From: Anaerolineae bacterium
GTDB taxonomy: Bacteria > Chloroflexota > Anaerolineae > Anaerolineales > Villigracilaceae
NCBI GenBank assembly: GCA_003524705.1
Contig: DQGV01000110.1
Coordinates: 1-13,269 of the forward strand
DNA: 13,269 bases
Direction: 5' to 3'
The notes under the pieces were generated by a model that had not been told where the DNA came from, made no database searches, and saw only the letters and a program-made list of their open reading frames with translations. The position numbers and the translations under genes were made by a program. Shown here in pieces: positions 1-6,958 of the stretch; the stretch's first letter is position 1; the number at the start of each line of letters is the position of its first letter.

Positions 1-24
1 AGGGGCGAACGGCCGTTCGCCCCT
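1..24. repeat. GC-rich perfect palindrome at left edge
   Basis: The first 24 bases form a perfect inverted repeat, with left arm AGGGGCGAACGG and right arm CCGTTCGCCCCT. The next two bases are AC, so the element probably extends leftward out of the window by GT. It is far more GC-rich than its surroundings. It resembles short palindromic repeats dispersed between genes in Chloroflexota and cyanobacterial genomes, which is a recollection and not a search result. It could act as a terminator for an upstream gene, but no T-run follows directly. Confidence 0.6.
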
Positions 25-107
25 ACTATCAGGTAAATTTTTTACAATACACTACCTCTCGTCTCCAGTACGATATGTTCAAATCTATCTCACAGGAGAC
101 ATAAATC

Positions 108-515
108 ATGGAAAACTTAAATATTAATCACCTCGCTGTTTTTGTTTGTGCCATTCTCAACTTAGCATTGGGAGCATTATGGTATTCGCCCATTTTGTTT
201 TATAAAGGTTGGCTTGCTGAAACAAAATTAACCGAAGAACAACTCGCCAAACAAAACCCTGCCAAAACGTATGGACTTGCTTTCCTCTTTTCACTCATCA
301 TTTCATACAATCTTGCCTTCTTTCTCGGTGACTCTGCCACAGATGCAGTTTGGGGAGCCACAGGAGGTTTTTTGGCTGGTTTCGGTTGGTCAACTTTAAT
401 TTTTGCTATCATTGCCTTGTTTGAGCAAAGATCATGGAAATATATTTTAATCAACGGCGGATTCATCACAGTTTATTTCACGTTGATTGGTTTTATACTT
501 GGAATTTGGAGATAG
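108..515 (+). CDS. DUF1761 family integral membrane protein
   Basis: This is a 135-residue, strongly hydrophobic protein with about four membrane segments, near residues 5-27, 55-73, 80-104 and 110-133. The sequence GALWYSPILF at the end of the first segment, followed by a short loop with a tryptophan, is the hallmark I know from the DUF1761 family. That family has no established biochemical role and is found in many bacteria. The length is normal for the family. The ATG at 108 is preceded by a good ribosome binding site, AGGAGA at 92-97. The gene is followed by a long hairpin and then by an unrelated DUF4287 gene, so co-transcription is uncertain. Function is unknown. Confidence 0.8.
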   Translation: MENLNINHLAVFVCAILNLALGALWYSPILFYKGWLAETKLTEEQLAKQNPAKTYGLAFLFSLIISYNLAFFLGDSATDAVWGATGGFLAGFGWSTLIFAIIALFEQRSWKYILINGGFITVYFTLIGFILGIWR

Positions 516-521
516 ATAAAT

Positions 522-581
522 GTAAGGACACAGCGAGTCGTTTTATGATTTTGGTAATAAATCATTTCGCTGTGTCTCTAC
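522..581. repeat. Long imperfect inverted repeat / hairpin between genes
   Basis: The outer arms are GTAAGGACACAGCGA (522-536) and TCGCTGTGTCTCTAC (567-581), which pair at 13 of 15 positions. A nested inner stem pairs ATGATTT (545-551) with AAATCAT (559-565). The outer sequence resembles GTAGAGAC-type dispersed palindromes that I recall from Chloroflexota and cyanobacteria. It lies in the short gap between the DUF1761 and DUF4287 genes. It could terminate or stabilise the upstream message, but no T-run follows, so a dispersed repeat is the better reading. Confidence 0.6.
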
Positions 582-601
582 CTAGTAATAGGAGATAAAA
601 A

Positions 602-1171
602 ATGGATTCTTTAGATAAAGCTATACAAACCCAAATTGATAACATCCAAAAGAAAACAGGCATGTCACTTGCTCAATTATCTGCGTTTGTAAAGAAAAGT
701 GGATTAAGCAAACATGGTGAAATCCGCTCGATGTTGATGGAAAAACTTGGCTTGGGTCATGGAGATGCGAATACACTGACGCATGTCGTTCTCAAATCGG
801 ATGGAGCAAGTGCGGCAAAAGGAAAATCAGAAGATGCAGTTCTGGATGAAATTTATTCAGGTGCAAAAGCGGGTTTTCGTCCGATTCACGAAAAGTTGAT
901 GAAAGAAATTAACAAGTTTGGTGAGTTTGAAATCGCACCGAAAAAAGGCTATGTCAGTTTAAGAAGAAAAAAACAATTCGCAATGATTGGACCCAAAACG
1001 AATACACGCTTTGAAGTTGGCATCAACATCAAAGGTTTAAAGAAAAATGCTCGGCTGAATGAACAACCGTCAGGTAGCATGTGCAACTATACGGTCAATT
1101 TAACTGAAGCGAAAGAAGTAGATGCAGAATTAATCTCATGGATAAAATCTGCTTATGAAGGCGCAGGTTAA
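602..1171 (+). CDS. DUF4287/DUF5655 domain protein
   Basis: This 189-residue soluble protein is rich in lysine. Residues 1 to about 70 resemble DUF4287, with the segment TGMSLAQLSAFVKKSGLSKHGEI and then a short linker. Residues from about 78 to 188 resemble DUF5655: an acidic helix, a segment predicting interaction with a nucleic acid or polyanion (KKGYVSLRRKKQFAMIGP), and a C-terminal strand-helix pair. Neither domain has a well-established activity. DUF5655 is often described as a possible transporter- or DNA-associated module, but I would not assign a role. The ATG at 602 follows AGGAGA at 590-595. A hairpin at 1194-1219 ends the gene's unit. There is no signal peptide, so it is probably cytoplasmic. 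Confidence 0.75.
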   Translation: MDSLDKAIQTQIDNIQKKTGMSLAQLSAFVKKSGLSKHGEIRSMLMEKLGLGHGDANTLTHVVLKSDGASAAKGKSEDAVLDEIYSGAKAGFRPIHEKLMKEINKFGEFEIAPKKGYVSLRRKKQFAMIGPKTNTRFEVGINIKGLKKNARLNEQPSGSMCNYTVNLTEAKEVDAELISWIKSAYEGAG

Positions 1172-1193
1172 TTATAGGTAATTTAAAAAAATT

Positions 1194-1219
1194 ACAGGCT
1201 GGGTATATACCCAGCCTGT
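1194..1219 (+). terminator. Probable intrinsic terminator after the DUF4287 gene
   Basis: A perfect 26-base palindrome has arms ACAGGCTGGGTAT and ATACCCAGCCTGT. It lies 22 bases after the stop codon. An A-rich stretch precedes it, but the following bases are only TCGTTTA, so the U-tract is weak. Its position between two genes on the same strand fits termination. Confidence 0.6.
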
Positions 1220-1260
1220 TCGTTTATAATCTCATCGTCAGAATTTGATGGAGGCATACG

Positions 1261-1683
1261 ATGATAGATTTCAATTCAAAACTTGGGCGCAAAGCCAAAA
1301 AGCATCTCAAACAAGAATATTTTATTTGGCTTACCACAGTCGACTCAAAAAATACGCCACAGCCTCGTCCTGTTTGGTTTATTTTTGAAAAAGATTCAAT
1401 TCTTATTTTCAGTCAGCCGCAAGCCTTCAAGTTAAAACATATTGCTCGTAATAATAAAATTTCTTTGCATTTCAACACACTTGATAAAAAAGGTGAAGAA
1501 GATGTAATTATTTTTCATGGCGAAGCAAAAGTTGTATCAGATGTACCACCCGCACATAAAGTCCCCGCTTATATTCGCAAATATCGTGCAGGCATAAAAT
1601 CATTAGGTGCAACGCCCGAACAATTTGCACAAGAATATTCAATCGCAGTTCGCATCTCACTCGATTCTTTGCGCGGCTTTTAA
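1261..1683 (+). CDS. PPOX-class (pyridoxamine 5'-phosphate oxidase-like) flavin/F420-binding protein
   Basis: This is a 140-residue protein with a split beta-barrel fold of the pyridoxamine phosphate oxidase superfamily. Visible features are an N-terminal strand YFIWLTTVDSKNTPQPRPVWF, then a strand with FEKDSILIFSQPQ. After these comes the basic helix FKLKHIARNNKISLHFN, which in relatives contacts the cofactor phosphate. It most resembles the small TIGR03667-type group, often called F420-dependent oxidoreductases, although FMN or F420 cannot be told apart from sequence. The ATG at 1261 has GGAGG at 1250-1254. A TATAAT at 1225-1230 might be a -10 element, but no convincing -35 is present. The HD-domain gene begins one base after the stop codon, so the two are probably co-transcribed and translationally coupled. 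Confidence 0.8.
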   Translation: MIDFNSKLGRKAKKHLKQEYFIWLTTVDSKNTPQPRPVWFIFEKDSILIFSQPQAFKLKHIARNNKISLHFNTLDKKGEEDVIIFHGEAKVVSDVPPAHKVPAYIRKYRAGIKSLGATPEQFAQEYSIAVRISLDSLRGF

Positions 1684-1684
1684 G

Positions 1685-2332
1685 ATGACACCCGAGCAAA
1701 TCATTCAAAAAACTGCTGAATACATTAAACAAGAATTTTCAAACGATTCGTCTGGGCACGATTGGTGGCACATTTATCGCGTTTGGAAAAACGCTATTGC
1801 CATTAATGAAATTGAAAAAGCCGATTCATTTATCGTTCAACTCGCCGCTTTATTGCACGATTTAGATGACTGGAAATTTAACGAATCAGAAGATGACGCT
1901 CCGCTTCGTGCTAAGGCTTGGCTTGATTCTTGCTCCGTAGACATTTCCATTCGGGACAAAGTGTGTGAAATCATCAAGCACATTTCCTACAAAGGCGCGA
2001 ATGTAGAAAATAAAATGAACTCGCTCGAAGGCTTTATCGTCCAAGATGCTGATAGATTAGATGCAATCGGTGCCATCGGCATCGCTCGTGCTTTCGCTTA
2101 CGGTGGTTATAAAAACAGAATGATGTACGACCCTGAATCAAAACCTGAAATGCACAAAAGTTTTGAAGAATATAAAAATAGTCAAAGCGATACGATTAAT
2201 CACTTCTACGAAAAATTACTTTTACTGAAAGATATGATGAACACCCAAACAGCAAAACAAATTGCAGAACAAAGACATGAAGTTATGGTCAAGTTTTTAG
2301 ATGATTTTATGAAAGAGTGGGAAGGGAATTAA
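1685..2332 (+). CDS. HD-domain metal-dependent phosphohydrolase (YedJ-like)
   Basis: This 215-residue protein has the HD superfamily metal site. H29 lies in GHDWWHIYRVWKNA, H58-D59 in LAALLHDLDDWKF, and D121/D123/D126 in VQDADRLDAIGAIGIARAF. The order and spacing fit the single-domain YedJ-like group of predicted hydrolases. Members act on phosphoesters or nucleotides, but the substrate here is unknown. I chose the ATG at 1685 because it lies one base after the upstream stop and the sequence after it matches the family's N-terminus. The longer reading frame from 1607 overlaps the upstream flavoprotein gene. No good Shine-Dalgarno is seen, so coupling to the upstream gene is likely. The pheST promoter starts shortly after the stop. 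Confidence 0.82.
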   Translation: MTPEQIIQKTAEYIKQEFSNDSSGHDWWHIYRVWKNAIAINEIEKADSFIVQLAALLHDLDDWKFNESEDDAPLRAKAWLDSCSVDISIRDKVCEIIKHISYKGANVENKMNSLEGFIVQDADRLDAIGAIGIARAFAYGGYKNRMMYDPESKPEMHKSFEEYKNSQSDTINHFYEKLLLLKDMMNTQTAKQIAEQRHEVMVKFLDDFMKEWEGN

Positions 2333-2362
2333 ATTTCCGTCAGCCAATCTCAAAACTATACC

Positions 2363-2390
2363 TTGACACGATTTCAATTCCGCAGATAAT
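2363..2390 (+). promoter_or_regulatory. Sigma-70-type promoter for the pheST leader
   Basis: A consensus -35 hexamer TTGACA (2363-2368) is separated by 16 bases from GATAAT (2385-2390), which matches the -10 consensus at five of six positions. It starts 31 bases after the HD gene and about 20 bases before the first paired bases of T-box Stem I. This is where a leader promoter is expected. Confidence 0.7.
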
Positions 2391-2408
2391 TACGGCAACT
2401 AAACAAAA

Positions 2409-2662
2409 GGCTGTGACAGAGGAAAGTAAACTGGCGGAAGCCGCCAGAGATGTGCAAAGAATTGGTGAAATTGCACTCGATCGAAATCAGTTGAAGTTCC
2501 CTCTTGAGCCGTTCAGGTGAATGATTTTCTAGTAGTCTGAACCGTTATCTCAACGTTATACGAGAGGCTGATGTTTGTCAGCACAGAGTGAATCACAATG
2601 TGATTAACTTGGGTGGTACCGCGAGAAATTTTTCTCGTCCCAATATTGGGACGAGATTTTTT
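2409..2662 (+). promoter_or_regulatory. T-box leader responding to tRNA-Phe, upstream of pheST
   Basis: This stretch is a T-box riboswitch. The Stem I base pairs GGCT (2409-2412) with AGCC (2507-2510), and GAGG (2419-2422) with CCTC (2500-2503). Between these lie unpaired GTGACA and TTG, consistent with a kink-turn. Above them are the S-turn strand AGTAAA and its partner GAA, next to the specifier codon TTC (2497-2499, Phe). The distal part has AGAGA and TTGGTGAAA enclosed by GTGCAA/TTGCAC. A hairpin GCTGA...TCAGC (2567-2582) and another AATCAC...GTGATT (2591-2605) follow. The T-box sequence TGGGTGGTACCGCG is at 2610-2623. Its TGGT (2614-2617) can pair with an uncharged ACCA 3' end, which fits an A discriminator base. 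Uncharged tRNA-Phe should stabilise the antiterminator and allow pheST transcription. Helix limits were paired by eye. Confidence 0.93.
2634..2662 (+). terminator. Intrinsic terminator of the T-box leader
   Basis: A perfect 22-base palindrome with arms CTCGTCCCAAT and ATTGGGACGAG (2634-2655) is followed by A and a run of six T. It directly follows the T-box sequence at 2610-2623, which must pair with upstream leader bases to form the competing antiterminator. This is the off state of the pheST switch. Confidence 0.9.
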
Positions 2663-2689
2663 GTTAATTTGTAAGAAATGGAGAGAAAG

Positions 2690-3748
2690 ATGTTAGATAA
2701 ATTAAATGAAATCGAAAAATCAGCTTTGGAATCTTTGCAAGCGATTACAGATTCAAGTGCACTTGAGTCGTGGCGCGTTGCAAATTTAGGTCGCAGTTCA
2801 CCATTGATGATGGTCTTTGCTGAATTTGGGAAACTGTCAAAGGAAGAGCGACCAGTTGTAGGTCAAGCCGCGAACCGTGTAAAAGTGGCGTTGGAGTCTG
2901 CGTTTGAGAGTCAATCTCAAGCTGTGAAAAATGCCGCATTGGCAAAATCTTTAGAAGAAGAAAAATTAGATGTGACATTGCCTGGGCGAACGAAATTTAT
3001 CGGGCGATTGCATCCATCTACTCAACAATTGCGCCGCGTGCTGGACATTTTGGCTGAGATGGGTTTTCAAGTGTATACATCGCGTGAAGTGGAGACGGAT
3101 GAATATAACTTTCAGTTATTAAATTTTCCGCCAGACCATCCTGCGCGTGATATGCAAGATACATTTTTTATTCAAGCAGATGGGCGTGCAGAGAATCCAA
3201 TTTTGATGCGTACTCATACGTCACCTGGGCAGATTCATGCGATGCGTCAATTTGCAAAAACGAATCCACAAGACCCACCTCCGATTCGTATTGCTTTGCC
3301 TGGCATGTGTTTTCGTTATGAACAAATTACGGCGCGTTCAGAAGTGCAATTCAATCAAGTGGAAGGGCTTGCAGTTGGAAAAAATATCACTTTCGCAGAT
3401 TTGAAAGGCACGATTGCAGATTTTGTGCGTCGTATGTTTGGTGAAGGTGCTCGTTTACGTTTTCGCGCTTCGTACTTCCCATTTACAGAACCATCTGCTG
3501 AAGTTGATGTGGAATGTTTTGTTTGTGGCGGCAAGGGATGCCAGGTTTGCAAAAATTCTGGCTGGCTTGAAATCTTAGGCTGTGGCATGGTACATCCTGT
3601 TGTTCTGCAAAACGGTGGTTATGACCCAAAGATTTATTCTGGCTTCGCGTGGGGCATGGGACCAGAACGCCAGCTGATGTTACGAAATAAAATTAACGAC
3701 ATTCGTTATTTCTGGGGTAACGATGTGCGTTTCTTAGAACAGTTTTAG
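2690..3748 (+). CDS. pheS: Phenylalanyl-tRNA synthetase alpha subunit
   Basis: This is the catalytic subunit of the alpha2-beta2 enzyme that joins phenylalanine to tRNA-Phe. It has 352 residues, a normal length. Visible parts are the N-terminal coiled region with LGRSSPLMMVFAEFGKL (33-49), the motif 1 area around HPSTQQLRRVLDILAEMGF (108-126), HTSPGQ (176-181), motif 2 FRYEQITARSEVQFNQVEG (208-226) and motif 3 GFAWGMGPERQLML (318-331). Four cysteines, C276, C279, C284 and C287, form CxxC-x4-CxxC and may bind zinc. In motif 2 the position usually held by histidine appears to be S217. The start at 2690 has GGAG at 2680-2683 with proper spacing. The in-frame ATG at 2678 overlaps that site and has none of its own. 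It forms an operon with pheT under the T-box. Confidence 0.96.
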   Translation: MLDKLNEIEKSALESLQAITDSSALESWRVANLGRSSPLMMVFAEFGKLSKEERPVVGQAANRVKVALESAFESQSQAVKNAALAKSLEEEKLDVTLPGRTKFIGRLHPSTQQLRRVLDILAEMGFQVYTSREVETDEYNFQLLNFPPDHPARDMQDTFFIQADGRAENPILMRTHTSPGQIHAMRQFAKTNPQDPPPIRIALPGMCFRYEQITARSEVQFNQVEGLAVGKNITFADLKGTIADFVRRMFGEGARLRFRASYFPFTEPSAEVDVECFVCGGKGCQVCKNSGWLEILGCGMVHPVVLQNGGYDPKIYSGFAWGMGPERQLMLRNKINDIRYFWGNDVRFLEQF

Positions 3749-3756
3749 GTGATGAT

Positions 3757-6276
3757 ATGAAGATACCTCTCTCTTGGTTAAAAGACTTTATCAATCTCGA
3801 TGGTTTATCTGTCGAAGATATTGCACGCAAACTCACACTTGCTGGCATGGAAGTAGACGAAATTTTATATGTCGGTTTGCCGAAGCCTGAATATAAAGAA
3901 GGCGAGAAACACGAATTCAAAACCAACGGCATTGCATGGGACAAAGATAAAATTGTCGTGGCGGAAATTCGTGAAGTCAAACCGCATCCCAATGCAGACC
4001 GATTAACTTTGCTTGATTTATATGATGGTCAACAAGATCAAGTTGTGCTCACTGGCGCGCCGAATATTTTTCATTTGAAAGGCACAGGCAAATTAGAAAA
4101 GCCAATCAAAGTGGCGTATGCAAAAGAAAATTCAGTTTTGTATGATGGACATGCGGAAGGTCAAGTGTTGATGACGTTGAAGCGTGCCAAAATCCGTGGC
4201 GTGGATTCATATTCCATGGTGTGTTCTGAAAAAGAATTGGGCATCACAGAAGAAAGTGATGGCATCATTATCCTCGACGATGATGCACCCGTTGGAACTC
4301 CACTTGCTGATTATATTGGTGATGCGGTATTGGATATTTCCATTTTGCCGAACATGGCACGCAATGCAAATGTAATTGGTATTGCAAGAGAACTCGCCGC
4401 ATTGACTGGTCGTGAACTTAAGAAACCAAATATCAAATCGAAAACATCTGGTGATTCGGTTGAAGATTTGGTTGAAATCGAAATTACGACTCCAGAATTG
4501 AATCCAAGATTCACTGCTGGATTAATTCGTGATGTTGAAATCAAGCCAAGTCCATACCAAATTCAACGCAGGCTTAAACTTGCAGGCATTCGTGCAATCA
4601 ATAATGTTGTAGATGCAACGAACTATGCAATGTTGGAATTAGGTCAACCACTCCACGCCTTTGATTATGATGCGTTGAAAGAACGTGCTGGCAAAAAGAA
4701 AATTAAAATCACCACACGCGCCGCGAAAGATGGTGAAAAGTTAACCACACTTGATGGCAATGAAAGAACACTTTCATCTACGAATGTTTTAGTTTGTGAT
4801 GAAAAAGGTTCTGTTGGTTTAGCTGGTGTGATGGGTGGTTCTGAAACCGAAATCACTGATAAAACAAAAAATATTTTGCTTGAAGGCGCGGCGTGGAATT
4901 TCATCAACATTCGCAAAACTGCCAAGCAACATAATCTTCCATCCGAAGCGTCATTCCGTTTTTCGCGTGGTGTGCATCCTGCTATGGCAGAGCACGGAGT
5001 CAAACTTGGTTTGCATTACATGAGTCAATGGGCGAATGGAAAAATCGCGCCTGGCTTTATTGATGAATATCCACTCAAACCGAAAGATTCAGTTGTGGAT
5101 GTCACTCCACATGATGTAAAAAGATTACTTGGCATTGAACTCACTGCAAAAGAAATTGCGTCATTGCTTGAAAAACTTGAATTCAAATGCAAAATCACCA
5201 AAGATAAAATTCAAGTCACCGCGCCGGATCATCGCATGGATATTTCGGAAGGTGTCATTGGTCTCGCCGATGTGATTGAAGAAGTCGCGCGCGGTTATGG
5301 TTACGATAATATTCCTACAACGACAATGGCGGATGCGCTTCCTCCGCAAGTTGGCAATCCGATTCACGAATGGGAAGAACATCTTCGTGATTTGTTAATC
5401 GCATTGGGCTTGCAAGAAGTTGTTAGTTATCGCATGACTTCGATTGAAAAAGAATCACGCGTTGTAAAACATAATGAATATGTGCATTTGGTAAATCCAA
5501 TTGCACCTGAAAAAAGTGTATTACGAAGAAGTCTGACTGCATCTGTTTTGGATGTGCTTGAAAAAAATATTCGCTTGAGTGATTCGTTTGCGATGTTTGA
5601 AATTGGAAGTATCTTTGAACCAAACAAAAATGATTTACCAAACGAGCCGCGTAAACTTGCCATTGCGATGACTGGCTTACGAAAAGAGAACGCATGGGAT
5701 GTTAAGGATACATCTACATTTGATTTCTACGATTTGAAAGGACGCCTCGAACTACTTTTGAGCGGGTTGCGCCTCACAAACATTTCTTACACTTCAATAG
5801 AATCTGTTCCTCACCTGCACCCCGGCAAAGCCGCTGAAATCAAAATCAATGGACAAGTTGTAGGAGTCTTTGGTGAATTGCACCCATTGGTTAAAGAACA
5901 ATATGAACTTGGTGATTCGGCTGTTCTTGTCGCCGAATTTGATTTAGAGACCCTTCGAAATATTAATCCGACTTATGGCATTATACCCGTCTCTGAATTC
6001 CCACCTGTGTATGAAGACATCGCCATCATCGTAGATGAATCAGTGTTGGCAGAATCTGTCGAAGCACTCATCGAGCAGACTGGAGGAAGAAGCGTCAGCA
6101 ATGTCAAATTGTTTGATGTCTATCGCGATGAAAAAATTGGTGCAGGCAAAAAATCCTTGGCGTATAATCTTACCTACCAAGCTGAAAAAACTATGACCGA
6201 CGCTGATGCCGCGGCAATACGAAACAAAATCGTAAAAAGACTTGAACATGAAGTTGGTGCAAAGTTAAGAAGCTAA
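3757..6276 (+). CDS. pheT: Phenylalanyl-tRNA synthetase beta subunit
   Basis: This is the large beta subunit, 839 residues, slightly longer than the roughly 790-800 of well-studied bacterial forms. Domains in order are: the N-terminal module (1-38); an extra stretch around 38-66; the EMAP-type tRNA-binding fold with KPHPNADRLTLLDL (75-88); the B3/B4 editing domain (about 245-420, with MGGSETEI and PSEASFRFSRGVHP); the B5 domain (about 445-520, with DHRMDISEGVIGLADVIEEVARGYGYDNIP); the inactive synthetase-like core; and the C-terminal ferredoxin-like anticodon-binding domain (about 745-838, with FPPVYEDIAIIVDE and LTYQAEKTMTDADAAAIR). The ATG is 9 bases after the pheS stop and is preceded by AGGTGATG. 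It is transcribed with pheS and ends at a strong terminator. Confidence 0.96.
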   Translation: MKIPLSWLKDFINLDGLSVEDIARKLTLAGMEVDEILYVGLPKPEYKEGEKHEFKTNGIAWDKDKIVVAEIREVKPHPNADRLTLLDLYDGQQDQVVLTGAPNIFHLKGTGKLEKPIKVAYAKENSVLYDGHAEGQVLMTLKRAKIRGVDSYSMVCSEKELGITEESDGIIILDDDAPVGTPLADYIGDAVLDISILPNMARNANVIGIARELAALTGRELKKPNIKSKTSGDSVEDLVEIEITTPELNPRFTAGLIRDVEIKPSPYQIQRRLKLAGIRAINNVVDATNYAMLELGQPLHAFDYDALKERAGKKKIKITTRAAKDGEKLTTLDGNERTLSSTNVLVCDEKGSVGLAGVMGGSETEITDKTKNILLEGAAWNFINIRKTAKQHNLPSEASFRFSRGVHPAMAEHGVKLGLHYMSQWANGKIAPGFIDEYPLKPKDSVVDVTPHDVKRLLGIELTAKEIASLLEKLEFKCKITKDKIQVTAPDHRMDISEGVIGLADVIEEVARGYGYDNIPTTTMADALPPQVGNPIHEWEEHLRDLLIALGLQEVVSYRMTSIEKESRVVKHNEYVHLVNPIAPEKSVLRRSLTASVLDVLEKNIRLSDSFAMFEIGSIFEPNKNDLPNEPRKLAIAMTGLRKENAWDVKDTSTFDFYDLKGRLELLLSGLRLTNISYTSIESVPHLHPGKAAEIKINGQVVGVFGELHPLVKEQYELGDSAVLVAEFDLETLRNINPTYGIIPVSEFPPVYEDIAIIVDESVLAESVEALIEQTGGRSVSNVKLFDVYRDEKIGAGKKSLAYNLTYQAEKTMTDADAAAIRNKIVKRLEHEVGAKLRS

Positions 6277-6284
6277 ATAAAAAA

Positions 6285-6308
6285 ACATCCGAGACATGTC
6301 TCGGATGT
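6285..6308. terminator. Bidirectional terminator between pheT and the convergent lipoprotein gene
   Basis: A perfect 24-base palindrome, arms ACATCCGAGACA and TGTCTCGGATGT, is flanked by an A-tract on the left and a T-tract on the right. On the plus strand it ends pheST, and on the minus strand the A-tract becomes the U-tract for the lipoprotein gene that stops at 6316. The structure lies 8 bases after the pheT stop. Confidence 0.88.
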
Positions 6309-6315
6309 TTTTTTA

Positions 6316-6951
6316 TTATCCGACAATAATGTTAATTCTCATTGAGCAAAATCTTTCGTTTCCAATTGAGATTTGCCATATCGTAGAAAACGTCCCCACT
6401 TGGTCTGGAGTTTGCATAGCAACCGAGAAGGTTACAGTATCTCCTGAGGCAACATTATTTTCAAAATCATATATGGGTTGTAAGTGAAGTTCATCGCCAC
6501 TAGAGTAACGATGATCGGCATTATCAGAGGGCCATGTATTTAAGCCAACATTGGCAACTGTCCAAATGGCAGTGAACGTAGCACCTTTATCAAAAATTTT
6601 GTTATCAGGCGGGTCTTGATACAAGATTTGACATTCAAGTAATAATCCGGAACTGCCGGGTTTTATCATTGTTGGTGGAACGGTGGAGGTTGGCAGAACA
6701 AAGATGAAGGTGGGTGTAATAGTTTCGGTGGGTTGAGGTGTTCGGGTTGGTGTAGCAGTTGAAGTTAAAGTAGGAGGCGCGAAGCGTGCAGTTTGAGTCG
6801 CCGCCATAGCGGCAGTTTCTACAATTGCAGTCAGTGGGGCATTCGGGTCAAGTGTGGGTATCGGTGCCGACGCTGTTGGTAAGGTCGGCACACATGCGAG
6901 CGTTAAGAGAATCGTGGTGAGGAATAATATTACTTTTTTATTTCGAGGCAT
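6316..6951 (-). CDS. Lipoprotein with NBR1-type Ig-like domain (Thr/Pro-rich linker)
   Basis: This 211-residue predicted lipoprotein has a basic start MPRNKK, a hydrophobic core and lipobox LTLAC with the lipidated cysteine at C20. Residues 21-100 include an alanine-rich helix (VETAAMAATQTA) and a linker rich in threonine and proline. Residues 105-211 form an Ig-like domain of the NBR1 type: C107 and C202 near the two ends could pair in a disulfide. W130 in FTAIWTVANVGLNTW, W140 and W192 are the recurring aromatic positions. The domain probably binds partners on the cell surface, but no ligand is known. I chose the ATG at 6951, as the longer frame overlaps the upstream peptidase gene. The start lies 7 bases after that gene's stop with no Shine-Dalgarno, which suggests translational coupling. 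Confidence 0.82.
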   Translation of the reverse strand: MPRNKKVILFLTTILLTLACVPTLPTASAPIPTLDPNAPLTAIVETAAMAATQTARFAPPTLTSTATPTRTPQPTETITPTFIFVLPTSTVPPTMIKPGSSGLLLECQILYQDPPDNKIFDKGATFTAIWTVANVGLNTWPSDNADHRYSSGDELHLQPIYDFENNVASGDTVTFSVAMQTPDQVGTFSTIWQISIGNERFCSMRINIIVG

Positions 6952-6958
6952 AATACTT

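Noticed and set aside
1607..1684. Longer N-terminus for the HD-domain protein
   Set aside because: It overlaps the flavoprotein gene in another frame and adds residues unlike the family. The ATG at 1685 follows the upstream stop directly.
2317..2520. A 67-codon open frame after the HD gene
   Set aside because: It runs through the promoter and Stem I of the T-box leader, overlaps the HD gene end and resembles no protein family.
2678..2689. Alternative pheS start at 2678
   Set aside because: The bases just after that ATG are the Shine-Dalgarno for the ATG at 2690, and nothing upstream of 2678 serves as a ribosome binding site.
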